From Deltaproteobacteria bacterium (GTDB taxonomy: Bacteria; Acidobacteriota; Thermoanaerobaculia; Multivoradales; JAHZIX01): DNA of 59,620 nucleotides. A program made the translations under genes and the position numbers. Under the pieces are notes generated by a model. It saw only the letters and a program-made list of their open reading frames with translations, was not told the DNA's origin and did no database searches. Of the stretch, positions 25,547 to 35,424 are shown piece after piece. The stretch spans positions 1 through 59,620 of the forward strand of contig JAHZIX010000016.1 of NCBI GenBank assembly GCA_022601195.1, read 5' to 3'. The stretch's first letter is position 1. The number at the start of each line of letters is the position of its first letter.

Positions 25547-25894
25547 CTCACCTCAGATCTTGATCTGGCGGGGGCTGTGGATCGGGCACATTCTACCAGG
25601 TGATTTTTCGGGCGAGTCCCTTTCGGGGTGCACTCTGGCATCGGCTTGTTGCACGTAGGCATGCATTCAGAGTCGTCCCCAGCGTCTTGGCTGCACGAAT
25701 TCGCCCACCTTGAAGAGGCGCTGGGGTCCGTTGGGCCGGAAGGCGTCTCCTTGAATGCTACCGGAGGTGATGGCCACGAGCCGCGCAGGGGGGATTTTCT
25801 CGAGGATTCACGATCCCGATTGGCCGGTGGCATGGGGCTTGCCCTGTTACTGGAGTACGGCAAGTCCGCCGTAGCCCACCTCAGGAGGGATGGA
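25547..25894. other. Divergent promoter region between a kinase and an ECF sigma gene
   Basis: About 350 bases. A plus-strand frame is open through it from 25628, but the sequence before 25895 lacks any sigma-factor similarity. I see no definite operator. Confidence 0.4.
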
Positions 25895-26500
25895 ATGGAA
25901 GCTAGAACGTCGCCTCAACCATCAAGAGCCCTAGCGTGTTCCGGAGCGGTGCCAGGAGAAGGCTCGGGAGAGTCGCCCCTCGGGCTTTCCATGGTGATGG
26001 CCTACGGTGAGTTGAGGCGTCTGGCACAGCGATTCTTAGGCCGGGAGAGAGGCGACCACACCCTACAGGCAACCGCTTTGGTTCACGAGGCCTATTTGCG
26101 CATCGCGAGGCGTCGACAGGGGCAATGGCGGAGCCGCGAACACTTTTTCAATGTTGCTGCTCGGGAGATGCGGCGAGTTCTCATCGACCATGCCCGAGGT
26201 CACGATGCAGCCCGCCGGGGAGGCGGCTTGGAGAGGGTCGAGCTCAAGGAAGGCTTCGAATCCAATGCTCTCGATCTCGATGTGGACCTGATCGCATTGG
26301 ATGAAGTCTTGGCCCAGTTAGCAGCGCTGGACCCGCGCAAGGGGCGGGTAGTCGAGCTGCGATTCTTCGGTGGTTTGACCCTCGACGAGACGGCGCAAGT
26401 GTTGGGGACTTCGCAGGTCACGGTCGTCCGGGAATGGCGCATGGCCAAGGCGTGGTTGTTCCGGCAACTCAGAAGGCAGGCGACGTCCCCGGGTGAGTGA
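25895..26500 (+). CDS. ECF-type sigma factor (second copy of the kinase-linked group)
   Basis: ATG at 25895 after AGGAGGG with five bases between; 201 residues. Region 2 has YGELRRLAQRFLGRERGDHTLQATALVHEAYLRI and the following EHFFNVAAREMRRVLIDHARG. Region 4 has ELRFFGGLTLDETAQVLGTSQVTVVREWRMAKAWL. The front of region 2, normally an LLxxWxxGD segment, is poorly conserved (SGAVPGEGSGESPLGLS), so core-polymerase binding may be altered. It overlaps the following kinase gene by eight bases. This repeats the arrangement at 3941-7358. Confidence 0.88.
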   Translation: MEARTSPQPSRALACSGAVPGEGSGESPLGLSMVMAYGELRRLAQRFLGRERGDHTLQATALVHEAYLRIARRRQGQWRSREHFFNVAAREMRRVLIDHARGHDAARRGGGLERVELKEGFESNALDLDVDLIALDEVLAQLAALDPRKGRVVELRFFGGLTLDETAQVLGTSQVTVVREWRMAKAWLFRQLRRQATSPGE

Positions 26501-29285
26501 GGTGAGCGGAGCGAGTGGGTGTCCGGACTGGGATCGGGTGGACGAGCTTTTCCAGTTAGCCCTGGATTTGGCGGAGCCGGAGCGGCAGTCCTTCCTGAAC
26601 CGCATGTGCCGAAGTCAGGGGAATCTCAAACGGGAGGTCGTTTCCCTCTTGGAAGCCTACGAAGGAGCCTCTCGCTTTCTAGAGCGATCTCCCCTGGAGC
26701 AGTTTGCAGGGAATTTGAGAATCGGTCCCTATCAGGTCACAAAGGAGTTGGCCCGGGGCGGCATGGGAACGGTTTTCTTGGCACGGCTGGTCGATGATCC
26801 ATCGCCTCGAGACTTTGCCGTCAAGGTCATCAATACGGACCTGGAAAGTGAGGTAGCGGCGAGGCGCTTTGCTCAGGAACAGCAGATCCTGGCCACTCTG
26901 GAGCATCCCAATATCGCTCGCTTCCTGGAGGGTGGGACGACGCCGGACGGGCGGCCCTTTCTGGTCATGGAATACATTCGAGGTGAGCCTATCGATCGCT
27001 ATTGTGATCGGCTTCGCCTGTCCATCGATGAACGCTTGGATCTCTTTCTGGAGGTCTGCCTAGCCGTTCAACATGCTCACCAAAAGCTGGTGGTTCATCG
27101 TGACCTGAAACCCAATAACGTTCTGGTCACCGAGCAGGGAGTACCCAAGCTCTTGGACTTTGGTACCGCGAAATTGCTCGATCCGGCGCTGCGGTTGTCG
27201 GGCCTGACGGCCACCGCGACGGGTCTGTTTCTCATGACACCCAGCTATGCCAGCCCGGAACAGGTCCGGGGCGAGGGCATCAGCACCCTGAGTGATGTCT
27301 ACGGTCTCGGGGCGTTGCTCTATGAGCTGTTGACGGGGCAGCGAGCCCATCGTCTAACGAGCCGGAGTCCGGCGGAGATTCTGCGCGTCGTTTGCGAGCA
27401 AGAGACCCTGCGGCCGAGTTGGGCTGTGGCAACAGCTCGAGAGGGGCAGGTAGGTCGGGAGTCCCGGGAAGAGATCGCTCGGCGGAGGTCGACTCAACCG
27501 GCTCGTTTGAAGCGCGATCTGGAGGGGGATCTCGACCGTATCCTGCTTCTCGCCCTGCGCAAAGAACCGGAGCAGCGCTATGGCTCCGTAGAGCAATTTG
27601 CTGACGACCTTCAGCGGCACCGCAAGGGCTTGCCCGTGGTAGCAGCCCCGAGCTCCTATCGCTATCGGGCTCGGAAATTTGTCCGTCGCCACCGAACCGC
27701 CGCGGCCGTACTCTTCGTGGTCTGGCTGTCCCTGGTGATCTTCACCGGACAGTTGGTGCTGCATTCCCAGCGAACGGAGCAGGGCAAGGAGTCGGCAGAG
27801 CTCGAGCGCCGCAAGGCGGAGGCGGTCTCGACCTTCCTGGTGGAACTCTTTGATCATCGCTATTTCGAGACTGCAGAGGACGTCGGTACGGTTCTGGATC
27901 GGGGAGTGGAGAGGTTGAAACGTAACTTCCCTTCGCCTCCGGAGGTTCGGGCAGGCCAACTCGAGGCACTGGGCCAGGGCTATCGCCGATTGGGGTTGTA
28001 CCAGCAGGCCGCACCCCTGCTTCGAGAGGCCTTGGAGCTGCGCCAACGGCGATTTGGGCCGGAGCACCTAGATACCGCTTCGAGCTTCCATGAATTGGGT
28101 TTGTTGCTTTGGAAGCAAGGAGAGATGACGGAAGCCAAGGCGTTGATGGAACGGGGGCTGGCCACCCGCGAACGCTTGGCAGGTCGAGATTCTCAGCTCG
28201 TTGCGGACAGTCTCGAAGGCCTCTTCAAACCGGAGGCGATGGCGCGATTGGCGGGCGCCGAAGCTCTCGGTATCCGAGTGCTCGAGCTTCGCCGTCGTCA
28301 TCTCCCCCCGGACCATCCCAAGGTCGCGCTGGCCTTGTCGAGTCTAGGGATGTACCAGGTTCAATTGCTGAAATTTCGGCAGGGTTTGCGGTCGTTGGAG
28401 GAAGCGCTGGCCATCCACGAGAGAGTTCTCGGAGCTGAAGATCCGAGGACCGGCGAGTCGGCCCTGCGACTCGGTGGAATGCTGAGCAAAGTTGGCGAGT
28501 ACCGTCGCGCCGAAGAGTTGTTACTGCGCGCTCTGGAGATCTACCGACGCGCCCTGGGGCCGGAGCATCCCGGCGTGGCGGCCTGCCATGGCCAGCTAGG
28601 AAATCTCTACTACGAGCTCCTGGACTTGGATCGCTCTGAAGTGGAGATGCAAGCGGCGCTGAAGCTAACAGAGGAAAGGTTCGGAGTGGACAGCCCCTGG
28701 ACGGCGGATGCCCATCTAGGCCTGGGCTTGGTGTTCTACCAACGAGGGGAGTTGCGGCTTGCTGAGGCTCGATTCGAGCATGCCTTCGAGCTTTACAGTC
28801 GACCTCGAGCGAGGGATGGTCTTTACGCTTCTGTCCCTCTGCACTTCTTGGCGGTCCTAGCGCGTCTCGAAGGGGAGTATTCACGAGCGGAGGCTTTGTT
28901 GGGAAGAGTGCTGAAGATCCGCCAGAAGAGGTTGCCACCTTCCCACCCCGAAATTGCCACTACCGTCGGGGAGAAAGGTCTTCTGGAGCTCGACCAGGGG
29001 AATGCCGAGGCTGCTCGAGCCCTGCTCCATCGGAGCCTAGTCCTGAGACGAAACGCCCTTGGGGAGGATCATCTGCTGGTCGCTGCCTCGCGGTCCGACC
29101 TGGCGTCAGCTCAGATCGCCTTGGCCGATCTCGAGGCTGCTCAAGGAAACTTGGCGGAGGCCTGGAGGGTCCGAGCTCGAGCTCTTGGGGAGGATCACGC
29201 GCTGACGCGAGCCACTGCCAGGCGGTTGGAAGTTATCGAAGACTCCTCCAGAGCAGAGAGTCAGCCTCTCGGCGCAATGCGGTAG
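26493..29285 (+). CDS. Receptor Ser/Thr kinase with TPR array, coupled to ECF sigma
   Basis: 930 residues from GTG 26493 (another GTG at 26502 is possible). It opens with the same WDRVDELFQLALDL segment as the 4560-7358 kinase, so the two are paralogues. Kinase motifs: LARGGMGTVF (first Gly of the loop replaced by Ala), FAVKVI, HRDLKPNNVL, LDFGTAKLL, SPEQVRGEG. One membrane helix (AAVLFVVWLSLVIFTGQLVL, about 404-423) is followed by a series of TPRs of the GPEHPGVAACHGQLGNLYYEL type. A role as sensor for the overlapping sigma factor is likely by position. Confidence 0.9.
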   Translation: MSEVSGASGCPDWDRVDELFQLALDLAEPERQSFLNRMCRSQGNLKREVVSLLEAYEGASRFLERSPLEQFAGNLRIGPYQVTKELARGGMGTVFLARLVDDPSPRDFAVKVINTDLESEVAARRFAQEQQILATLEHPNIARFLEGGTTPDGRPFLVMEYIRGEPIDRYCDRLRLSIDERLDLFLEVCLAVQHAHQKLVVHRDLKPNNVLVTEQGVPKLLDFGTAKLLDPALRLSGLTATATGLFLMTPSYASPEQVRGEGISTLSDVYGLGALLYELLTGQRAHRLTSRSPAEILRVVCEQETLRPSWAVATAREGQVGRESREEIARRRSTQPARLKRDLEGDLDRILLLALRKEPEQRYGSVEQFADDLQRHRKGLPVVAAPSSYRYRARKFVRRHRTAAAVLFVVWLSLVIFTGQLVLHSQRTEQGKESAELERRKAEAVSTFLVELFDHRYFETAEDVGTVLDRGVERLKRNFPSPPEVRAGQLEALGQGYRRLGLYQQAAPLLREALELRQRRFGPEHLDTASSFHELGLLLWKQGEMTEAKALMERGLATRERLAGRDSQLVADSLEGLFKPEAMARLAGAEALGIRVLELRRRHLPPDHPKVALALSSLGMYQVQLLKFRQGLRSLEEALAIHERVLGAEDPRTGESALRLGGMLSKVGEYRRAEELLLRALEIYRRALGPEHPGVAACHGQLGNLYYELLDLDRSEVEMQAALKLTEERFGVDSPWTADAHLGLGLVFYQRGELRLAEARFEHAFELYSRPRARDGLYASVPLHFLAVLARLEGEYSRAEALLGRVLKIRQKRLPPSHPEIATTVGEKGLLELDQGNAEAARALLHRSLVLRRNALGEDHLLVAASRSDLASAQIALADLEAAQGNLAEAWRVRARALGEDHALTRATARRLEVIEDSSRAESQPLGAMR

Positions 29286-29290
29286 ACAGC

Positions 29291-29338
29291 GATCGCAGCC
29301 CATCGCAGCCCATCGCGGCCCATCACGGTTCATCGCAG
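29291..29338. repeat. Tandem 10-bp repeat after the kinase gene
   Basis: Five decamers in a row: GATCGCAGCC, CATCGCAGCC, CATCGCGGCC, CATCACGGTT, CATCGCAG. They start five bases after the kinase stop and lie in the 250-base gap before the Rhs gene. No hairpin is obvious. Confidence 0.85.
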
Positions 29339-29534
29339 ATTCGAGCCTCATGGAAACCAGAGGGTCTTGCTCAGTGATCTCGTCGATGGCCTCATCGAAG
29401 GATCTCCGGTTCGGTCAGAGGACCCGTGGCTTTGTTCGAAAGTATCCCTTTCCATGACCGAACAAGATCTCCCTATTCGCCAGTCTGGGTGTGTGAAGAG
29501 TCAGATTCCAGAGAGGATCCAGAGGAGATTGAAA

Positions 29535-32500
29535 ATGCAGGCACCCTATTGTCTACGCCCCCACGAGATCGCCAAGAACGTCCCCAAGATTCTCGCCGTG
29601 ATCGCGGTGTTTTTGTTACCGGTCTCCATGGAAGCGATGCATCCGAACCACCGACTCGGTATTGACCCGAACCAGAGTTTCGAATCCGGTGTAGAAGGAA
29701 TCGACCAGGTCGACCTCTATTCCGGCTCTTTGTCCTTGGGCATTCCTATCGGTCCCTTTTCTTTGCTCTATTCCAGCAACGTCTGGCAGTACTTGGTGGA
29801 TGATTCGACGGGAGACATCACGGCTCGCCCCTTTTGGGAGCGCACCGGGGGGCTCGGCTTTCATCTCGGTTGGGGAGAGATCTATCAACCCAACTACATC
29901 CTCAATGAAACGAATAAATGGCTCTACGTGGATCGCCAGGGTAGCCGGCATACCTTCTATCCCACACTCCATAAGGATGATGGTGACGACGGGGATGCCA
30001 CTGCCAACAAGGTGCACTACAGCCGCGACGGTAGCTATCTGCGTCTCACCCTCTCCAACGATAGCTGCCGGGCCTATGTGGAGGAACCGGACGGTACTAC
30101 TCGACTCTTCGTCGGCAGTTGTGGACCTCAGACCACTTACCGCCTGACCAAGGTTTGGAGCCCTTACGCTTCGGAGGCGGACCCGGACGTCACCATTACC
30201 TATGGTACCGACCCGGCAGATCCCGACGGCACGGAAGATACGCTGCGCACGGTGACCAACCGCTATGGCCTCACCCACAAGGTCTTTCTCTCCGACAAGA
30301 TCGGTAGCAGTTCCATTAGCTGGGTGAGGAGAATCGTCACCCGGGTGGAGCTGGAGTCCTTTGCCGGGCAAAAGGCCATCTTCGATTTCCACTATCGGCA
30401 GATTCCCATCAGCGTCAGTTGCAAGGACACCTCTAGTATCACCCCAGGGACCATCTCCGTTCCCCATCTGGAACGCATCGATATGCCGGATGGAACGGCC
30501 TACACTTTCACCGAGGGAAGCAGCCTGCTTTATGAAAGCGCCTGTCGGTCCATTGATGGCAAGACTGTGGACGATCTCCCCGGGGTTCTCACCGGAGTCA
30601 ACCTACCGACGGGGGGGAAGATTCGGTGGGATTATCAGCGCTATGAGCTGCCTCCGGGCCACACGGCCTCGGTTTTCTATACCTCTGCGGGCATCAAGAG
30701 TCGTCGGCTGTTGAAGGCGGACGGATCCGAGTTTGGTTTGTGGACCTATAAATCGACCCGGGTGCCCACCACTGGCAGTGGTGACGATGTCACCGATCCG
30801 GAGATGCACACGGAAGTGGTCTATCCCACGGGCCACTGCTCCAAACATTTCTTTGATGCCATCTACTGGGTCGACCCCGTCACCCCCACCGGGCCCCGAG
30901 GCTGGGAGTTGGGCTTGCCCTTCGTCTACAGCGAAGAGAGTGGCGGGAAATATCTTTCCTCGCAGGTTTACACCGGCAACGATGGCAATCGCTCTTGCGA
31001 CCCGACCACCAAACTCCGTTCCACCTACGTTCGCTACCGTCACGACCCGACGCCGGGGCAGGCACCGACGCCACCCAACGGGGTTGTTCTCGATGATTTT
31101 TATAATACCAATCGCCAGCCGGAGGCGAGTCGCACGGTTTTTCATGACGATGGGGATTGGTACATTGAGACGGAGTTCAGCGACTTCGATGGCCTGGGCA
31201 ACTTCCGCCGGAAGGTCGAGTCCAGCAATCTCTCAGGAATCCAGACTCGGGAGACGACCGTTGGCTTCTATCGCTCCTCGGGAACCTATCCGGGGAACTA
31301 CTCAGTTTTGCCGATCTCGCAGCCATGGATCCTCGGGGTATTCGACTTCATCGAGGTCCACGATCCAGGTGCCGTCGGAGTTCAGACCCATCGAACGGAA
31401 TATGGCTTTGAGGACTCTACGGGCTTTCTGAGCTGCACTCGGGTGCTGGCCGGTAGCGGGGGACGAGGCTCGAAAGACGTGCTGACGGTTCAGAATCGAG
31501 ATGATCTGGGACGAGTCCTGGACTCCAAACTCTACGGCGGTGACCTTCAGCTTCTTTCGACCCTCGGCGGGGCTTGCGGGTTGGTTCCTGCTCAGCCTGT
31601 CTATTGGACGAGCCACGAATATGATCCGCTTTCCGGAGGAAGAGTGCGCAGCTGGCCGAGGCATCCAGATGGTTCTTATGGCTCCTTTCCCACCTCGGAC
31701 GTGGATATCGAACCTCGCACGGGCTTTCTCCTTCATCAGAGAGATCCGGCGGGCTACCAGGTGACGACCAGCTACGACTCTATCGGCCGTCTTCTAACCG
31801 TAAGTCCCCAGTCGGGCGCGGTGACCCATATCACCTATGTCAATCCCACGGCGGGAGCTCCGGGAAAAGTTACGACTGTTAAGAAACCGGCGGAAGGTGG
31901 TGCACCTCTCGTGGAGTCGGAAGTGATCGTTGATGACTTCGGACGCCCGACCTTGGAGCGGCGAAAGCTACCGGGAGGAATCTGGTCGGAACGAGAGACG
32001 AGGTACAACTCTCGTGGCTGGGTGGAGTCCGTCTCCCAGTGGGGCAACCTGGCCAAAAAGACCCTTATGCTCGACTTCGATCCCTTTGGCCGGCCGACCA
32101 CCATTCGTCCCGCGGACGGAGCCAGTCACGATGTCACCATCTCTTATCGGGGTGAAAGAGTTGTCACCGAGACTGCCAAAGTTGCTCTCGGCGGAGGGGA
32201 AAGTGCGGTCAGCCGGATTTCGTTGTTGGACGGCTTCGGTCGACTAACTCGCCTGTGGGAGAGCTCAGGACCCGCTGGCGGAACGCACCGCACCGACTAC
32301 TCCTACGATGCCGCTGGCCGTCTGACGGAGTTGAAAGCGGGGCCGCAGACCCGAGTCTTTTCCTATGATGGTCGTGGCTTTCTCCTTGCGGAGACTCATC
32401 CGGAAAAGGGAGTCAATGGTGGCGGTACGGTTACCTATCATGAATACGATGCAGGCGGCCTGGTTCACCATCGAATCGATGGTCCCAACGACTTGGGTTT

Positions 32501-34691
32501 TTCCTACGACTTCATGGGGCGGCCGCTGGAGATTTCCGATCGGTCCCGGTCTCGCCTCGTCTCCCGAATGCAGTGGGATTCGGCGCCGGGAAGTGCCGTC
32601 GGCAAGCTCCACTATGCCGATCGATACAACTATGTCGACCTGCCGTGGAACGGGACGGCAGAGGAAGAGGTGCGAGTGCGGCAACTCTACAAATACAAGG
32701 CAGCCAATGGCGCTGTGTCGGAAAAAGTCACTCGCGTTTTTTGGAGCTCACCGGATGTGCGTTTCCGGCAGAATTTCGGCTACGACCAATTGGGTAATGT
32801 GCTGTGGGTGAAATACCCAGGTTGCGATATTCCGAGCGCTTGCAAGAGTAGCGAGGTGGGTACCAAGCCGTTTTATAACTATTCTTACGACCAAGGCTTG
32901 CTGACCCGAGTTGGTGGCTGGGCGGATCAGATCACTTATCACCCCAGTGGCCTGTGGAAGCAGATCGATCATACCAACGGTGTGAGTGATCATCAGGATG
33001 CTGATCCCTCCATCGCGACTCGTCCTCAGCGCCTGTTTACGACGGGGGTCTCTCCGAGTTTTGATAGTGGGCTGATGAGCTACGACGGCGCTGGCAACCT
33101 CAAGGCCATGGGCGCTGACTCCTTTGCCTATGACGGAGTGGGGCGCCTGGTGGACGCTGACTACAGCAGTACTGGCCTCAGCCAGAGCTATTCTTACGAT
33201 CGTCACGGCAACTTGACCTCTCTTGCTGGTGACACGGTGGGAATGGTCATCCCTCCGGTGGATGCCGCGACCAACCGGTTGGTAGGGGCCAACTACGATG
33301 GCGCCGGCAACCTTCTCACCGCCCCGTGGCCCCTACCCGCAGCGCCCTTTCGCTACGACACCCAGAATCTCCTCACGGGGCAGGCCTGGCTGAGCTATCT
33401 CTACGATGCCTTCGGCGAGCGGATCGTTTCCTTCGTCAACGCTCCGGTGGAAGCGCCCATCTTTCACCTGCGGGACTTGGGGAACCGCATGGTGAGTCAG
33501 ATCCGCAATAACGAGGGAGTCTGGAGTCGCGAAAAGAGCTATGTCTTTGCTGGCAACCGACTGCTGGGCCGAGACGGTCCTGGAGCTGCGGATCTCCACT
33601 TCCACCTGGATCACCTAAAGAGTGTTCGGCTATCGACGACCCCCAGCGGAGATTTCGCAGGGGAGAGCTTCTTCCTACCCTATGGGGAAAGGATTCTCGG
33701 AGGCTCTACGGCAGATTCCCTTCTATTCGCCGAGCCCCACGAGCGAGATTTCTCGACGGGAACGGACTACATGCACGCTCGTCACTACTGGTGGAAGTTG
33801 GGACGCTTTCAGAGTGTCGATCCTCTGGGAGGGTTCGGCGATCGTCCGCAGAGTTTGAATCGCTATGCCTACGCCATGGGCAATCCCATCAACATGGTCG
33901 ATCCCACCGGGGAGCGGGGCCAGTGCAACAATGGCGAAGACAGCAATTCAGGAATTTGCAACCCCCCGGGTTTCAGCGAGACCATTACGGTCTATGCCTA
34001 TCCGAAAGGAGGCTCCGGCAGCACTTTCCTGGAATGGTTGACGAGGAGTGGTTTTGGCTGTGGGGACGGTAGTTGCGGTTTCGGAGTTTTGGATTGGACT
34101 TGGGCTGGGTCACCTGCAGACATAGGGCGTCAACGCCCCGGGTTTCGAGGGATTGACTTCGGTGGGATACCGAATGGCACGAAAGGCCCCCGAACGGATC
34201 TGGTGGAAGATATCCAGACCGGTTCCGAAATTCTCGCAGGAGTGGTGGTGGCTGCTTCTAGTGGCGTGGCGCAATACTTGGTAAAGCCCTGGGCGGAGAA
34301 TGCGGCGAAAACGAAGCTGATCACCCTGGCCGGGGAGACACGCCTAGCAGCGCAATCGGTAAAGCTGAGGTTTGTCGTGCCGGAAGCTTCGCTCATCCGG
34401 ATTCGAGATATTCGAGCCACCGCTGGAAGGCTGACGGCACGCGCTGCCACCGCTGGCCAAGTGGCCAGGGTAGCGACGTTGGGTGGTGGTGCCGCTGTTG
34501 TGGGTGGAGCGCTGATCGAGGCCTTCTTCTACGGCAACACCTTGTACCACAACCACCAGATGCGGGGCCTGGTCAACGAGACCCGAGAGCAGTGGATCCA
34601 GAATACTAGGGTCGAAGCTTTCAAAGCCCAGGCAAATGCTCGCAATCGAGCCGCGGCGTGGGAGATAGGTAGGTTGGGCGGCTTGCCCTGA
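29535..34691 (+). CDS. Exported Rhs/YD-repeat protein with unique C-terminal domain
   Basis: ATG 29535 follows AGAGGAG; 1718 residues. A signal-like segment (ILAVIAVFLLPVSMEA) is near residue 20. Many YD-type repeats follow (YDAAGRLTELKAG, YDGRGFLLAETHP, YDRHGNLTSLAGD). The core ends in the Rhs hallmark DYMHARHYWWKLGRFQSVDPLGG and NRYAYAMGNPINMVDPTG. The last ~250 residues differ from the core and contain a hydrophobic stretch (LAGVVVAASSGVAQYL); I recognise no toxin fold. Rhs proteins form a shell around a C-terminal effector. No immunity gene is evident next to it, as the following gene is an exported VOC protein. It may act as a surface protein rather than a toxin. Confidence 0.9.
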   Translation: MQAPYCLRPHEIAKNVPKILAVIAVFLLPVSMEAMHPNHRLGIDPNQSFESGVEGIDQVDLYSGSLSLGIPIGPFSLLYSSNVWQYLVDDSTGDITARPFWERTGGLGFHLGWGEIYQPNYILNETNKWLYVDRQGSRHTFYPTLHKDDGDDGDATANKVHYSRDGSYLRLTLSNDSCRAYVEEPDGTTRLFVGSCGPQTTYRLTKVWSPYASEADPDVTITYGTDPADPDGTEDTLRTVTNRYGLTHKVFLSDKIGSSSISWVRRIVTRVELESFAGQKAIFDFHYRQIPISVSCKDTSSITPGTISVPHLERIDMPDGTAYTFTEGSSLLYESACRSIDGKTVDDLPGVLTGVNLPTGGKIRWDYQRYELPPGHTASVFYTSAGIKSRRLLKADGSEFGLWTYKSTRVPTTGSGDDVTDPEMHTEVVYPTGHCSKHFFDAIYWVDPVTPTGPRGWELGLPFVYSEESGGKYLSSQVYTGNDGNRSCDPTTKLRSTYVRYRHDPTPGQAPTPPNGVVLDDFYNTNRQPEASRTVFHDDGDWYIETEFSDFDGLGNFRRKVESSNLSGIQTRETTVGFYRSSGTYPGNYSVLPISQPWILGVFDFIEVHDPGAVGVQTHRTEYGFEDSTGFLSCTRVLAGSGGRGSKDVLTVQNRDDLGRVLDSKLYGGDLQLLSTLGGACGLVPAQPVYWTSHEYDPLSGGRVRSWPRHPDGSYGSFPTSDVDIEPRTGFLLHQRDPAGYQVTTSYDSIGRLLTVSPQSGAVTHITYVNPTAGAPGKVTTVKKPAEGGAPLVESEVIVDDFGRPTLERRKLPGGIWSERETRYNSRGWVESVSQWGNLAKKTLMLDFDPFGRPTTIRPADGASHDVTISYRGERVVTETAKVALGGGESAVSRISLLDGFGRLTRLWESSGPAGGTHRTDYSYDAAGRLTELKAGPQTRVFSYDGRGFLLAETHPEKGVNGGGTVTYHEYDAGGLVHHRIDGPNDLGFSYDFMGRPLEISDRSRSRLVSRMQWDSAPGSAVGKLHYADRYNYVDLPWNGTAEEEVRVRQLYKYKAANGAVSEKVTRVFWSSPDVRFRQNFGYDQLGNVLWVKYPGCDIPSACKSSEVGTKPFYNYSYDQGLLTRVGGWADQITYHPSGLWKQIDHTNGVSDHQDADPSIATRPQRLFTTGVSPSFDSGLMSYDGAGNLKAMGADSFAYDGVGRLVDADYSSTGLSQSYSYDRHGNLTSLAGDTVGMVIPPVDAATNRLVGANYDGAGNLLTAPWPLPAAPFRYDTQNLLTGQAWLSYLYDAFGERIVSFVNAPVEAPIFHLRDLGNRMVSQIRNNEGVWSREKSYVFAGNRLLGRDGPGAADLHFHLDHLKSVRLSTTPSGDFAGESFFLPYGERILGGSTADSLLFAEPHERDFSTGTDYMHARHYWWKLGRFQSVDPLGGFGDRPQSLNRYAYAMGNPINMVDPTGERGQCNNGEDSNSGICNPPGFSETITVYAYPKGGSGSTFLEWLTRSGFGCGDGSCGFGVLDWTWAGSPADIGRQRPGFRGIDFGGIPNGTKGPRTDLVEDIQTGSEILAGVVVAASSGVAQYLVKPWAENAAKTKLITLAGETRLAAQSVKLRFVVPEASLIRIRDIRATAGRLTARAATAGQVARVATLGGGAAVVGGALIEAFFYGNTLYHNHQMRGLVNETREQWIQNTRVEAFKAQANARNRAAAWEIGRLGGLP

Positions 34692-34757
34692 GCAGGGGCT
34701 CCTGGGGTTGATCCTGGCTGCCGACGGTCGGTTCCGGAAACGAAGGAGAGAAAATCT

Positions 34758-35363
34758 ATGATGCAACTGAAGTTGGCGCTCGTGGCCGCCGTTCTCATGA
34801 CTCTGGTGCTAAGCGCTCCTCGAGCGATAGCCGTGGACTCGACTGCTGAGGATCCAGCCGCGGTTGAATCGCCCGGTGGAGAACCCGTATCCCTCAACCT
34901 CCAACCTTTCTTCTTCGCTCTCTCCGTCGCCGATGTGGAAGCCAGCGAAGCCTGGTACCGAAGAGTGCTCGGTTTCGAGTCCGTCCGGCGCATCGGTGCA
35001 GAGGGGGATGCCTTTCGTATCCATCTCCTGCGCCGAGACGGGGCCTTTGTGGAATTGGTGCAGTCCGGTGCGGCTCGAAGCTTCGAGGCCCAGGTCCCCA
35101 CCCTCAAGAAGCGACATCAAGTCCACGGCGTTTTCAAAGTCGGCTTCCTCGTGGCGAGTTTGGACGATGCTTTGGCTCGCCTCGAGAGGCTCGAAGTTCC
35201 CCTGCGCGGAAAGGTCATCACAGAAGCAGACGGGAGCCTGCGTTCGCTACAGGTGGAGGATCCGGATGGCAATGTGATTCAAATCTTCGAGATCCTCGTA
35301 GCGCAAGGAGAGAGCCGTCATGAGAGGGCTAAGGACCGGGGAGCAGAGAAGGAAGGGAGGTGA
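34758..35363 (+). CDS. Exported VOC (glyoxalase/dioxygenase fold) protein
   Basis: 201 residues. Signal peptide LALVAAVLMTLVLSAPRAIA. The VOC domain begins FFFALSVADVEASEAWYRRVLGFESV and includes FVELVQS, FKVGFLVASLDDALARLERL and VEDPDGNVIQIFE, with metal-ligand positions near the strand ends. Most VOC proteins are cytosolic, so an exported one is less common. An AAGGAG lies before tandem ATGs at 34758 and 34761. Its stop codon lies within the ribosome-binding site of the first micro-ORF, so translation may be linked. Confidence 0.8.
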   Translation: MMQLKLALVAAVLMTLVLSAPRAIAVDSTAEDPAAVESPGGEPVSLNLQPFFFALSVADVEASEAWYRRVLGFESVRRIGAEGDAFRIHLLRRDGAFVELVQSGAARSFEAQVPTLKKRHQVHGVFKVGFLVASLDDALARLERLEVPLRGKVITEADGSLRSLQVEDPDGNVIQIFEILVAQGESRHERAKDRGAEKEGR

Positions 35364-35367
35364 TTTC

Positions 35368-35424
35368 GTGACCGTCCAAACCAAGGTCAAGGTTGGTTCC
35401 AGCGTGTTGATCATTCCCGATTGA
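35368..35424 (+). CDS. Micropeptide MTVQTKVKVGSSVLIIPD (18 aa)
   Basis: GTG start at 35368 with GGGAGGTGA six to nine bases upstream, a near-perfect ribosome-binding site that overlaps the VOC stop codon. The peptide is Lys-rich in front and ends in an aliphatic stretch. It shares layout with the two 19-residue peptides 800-900 bases downstream: M-[KT]-[VT], a basic residue before Gly at position 10, and an Ile/Val run. A stem-loop starts nine bases after the stop. I know no named family. It may be a short functional peptide or a translated leader controlling what follows. Confidence 0.5.
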   Translation: MTVQTKVKVGSSVLIIPD

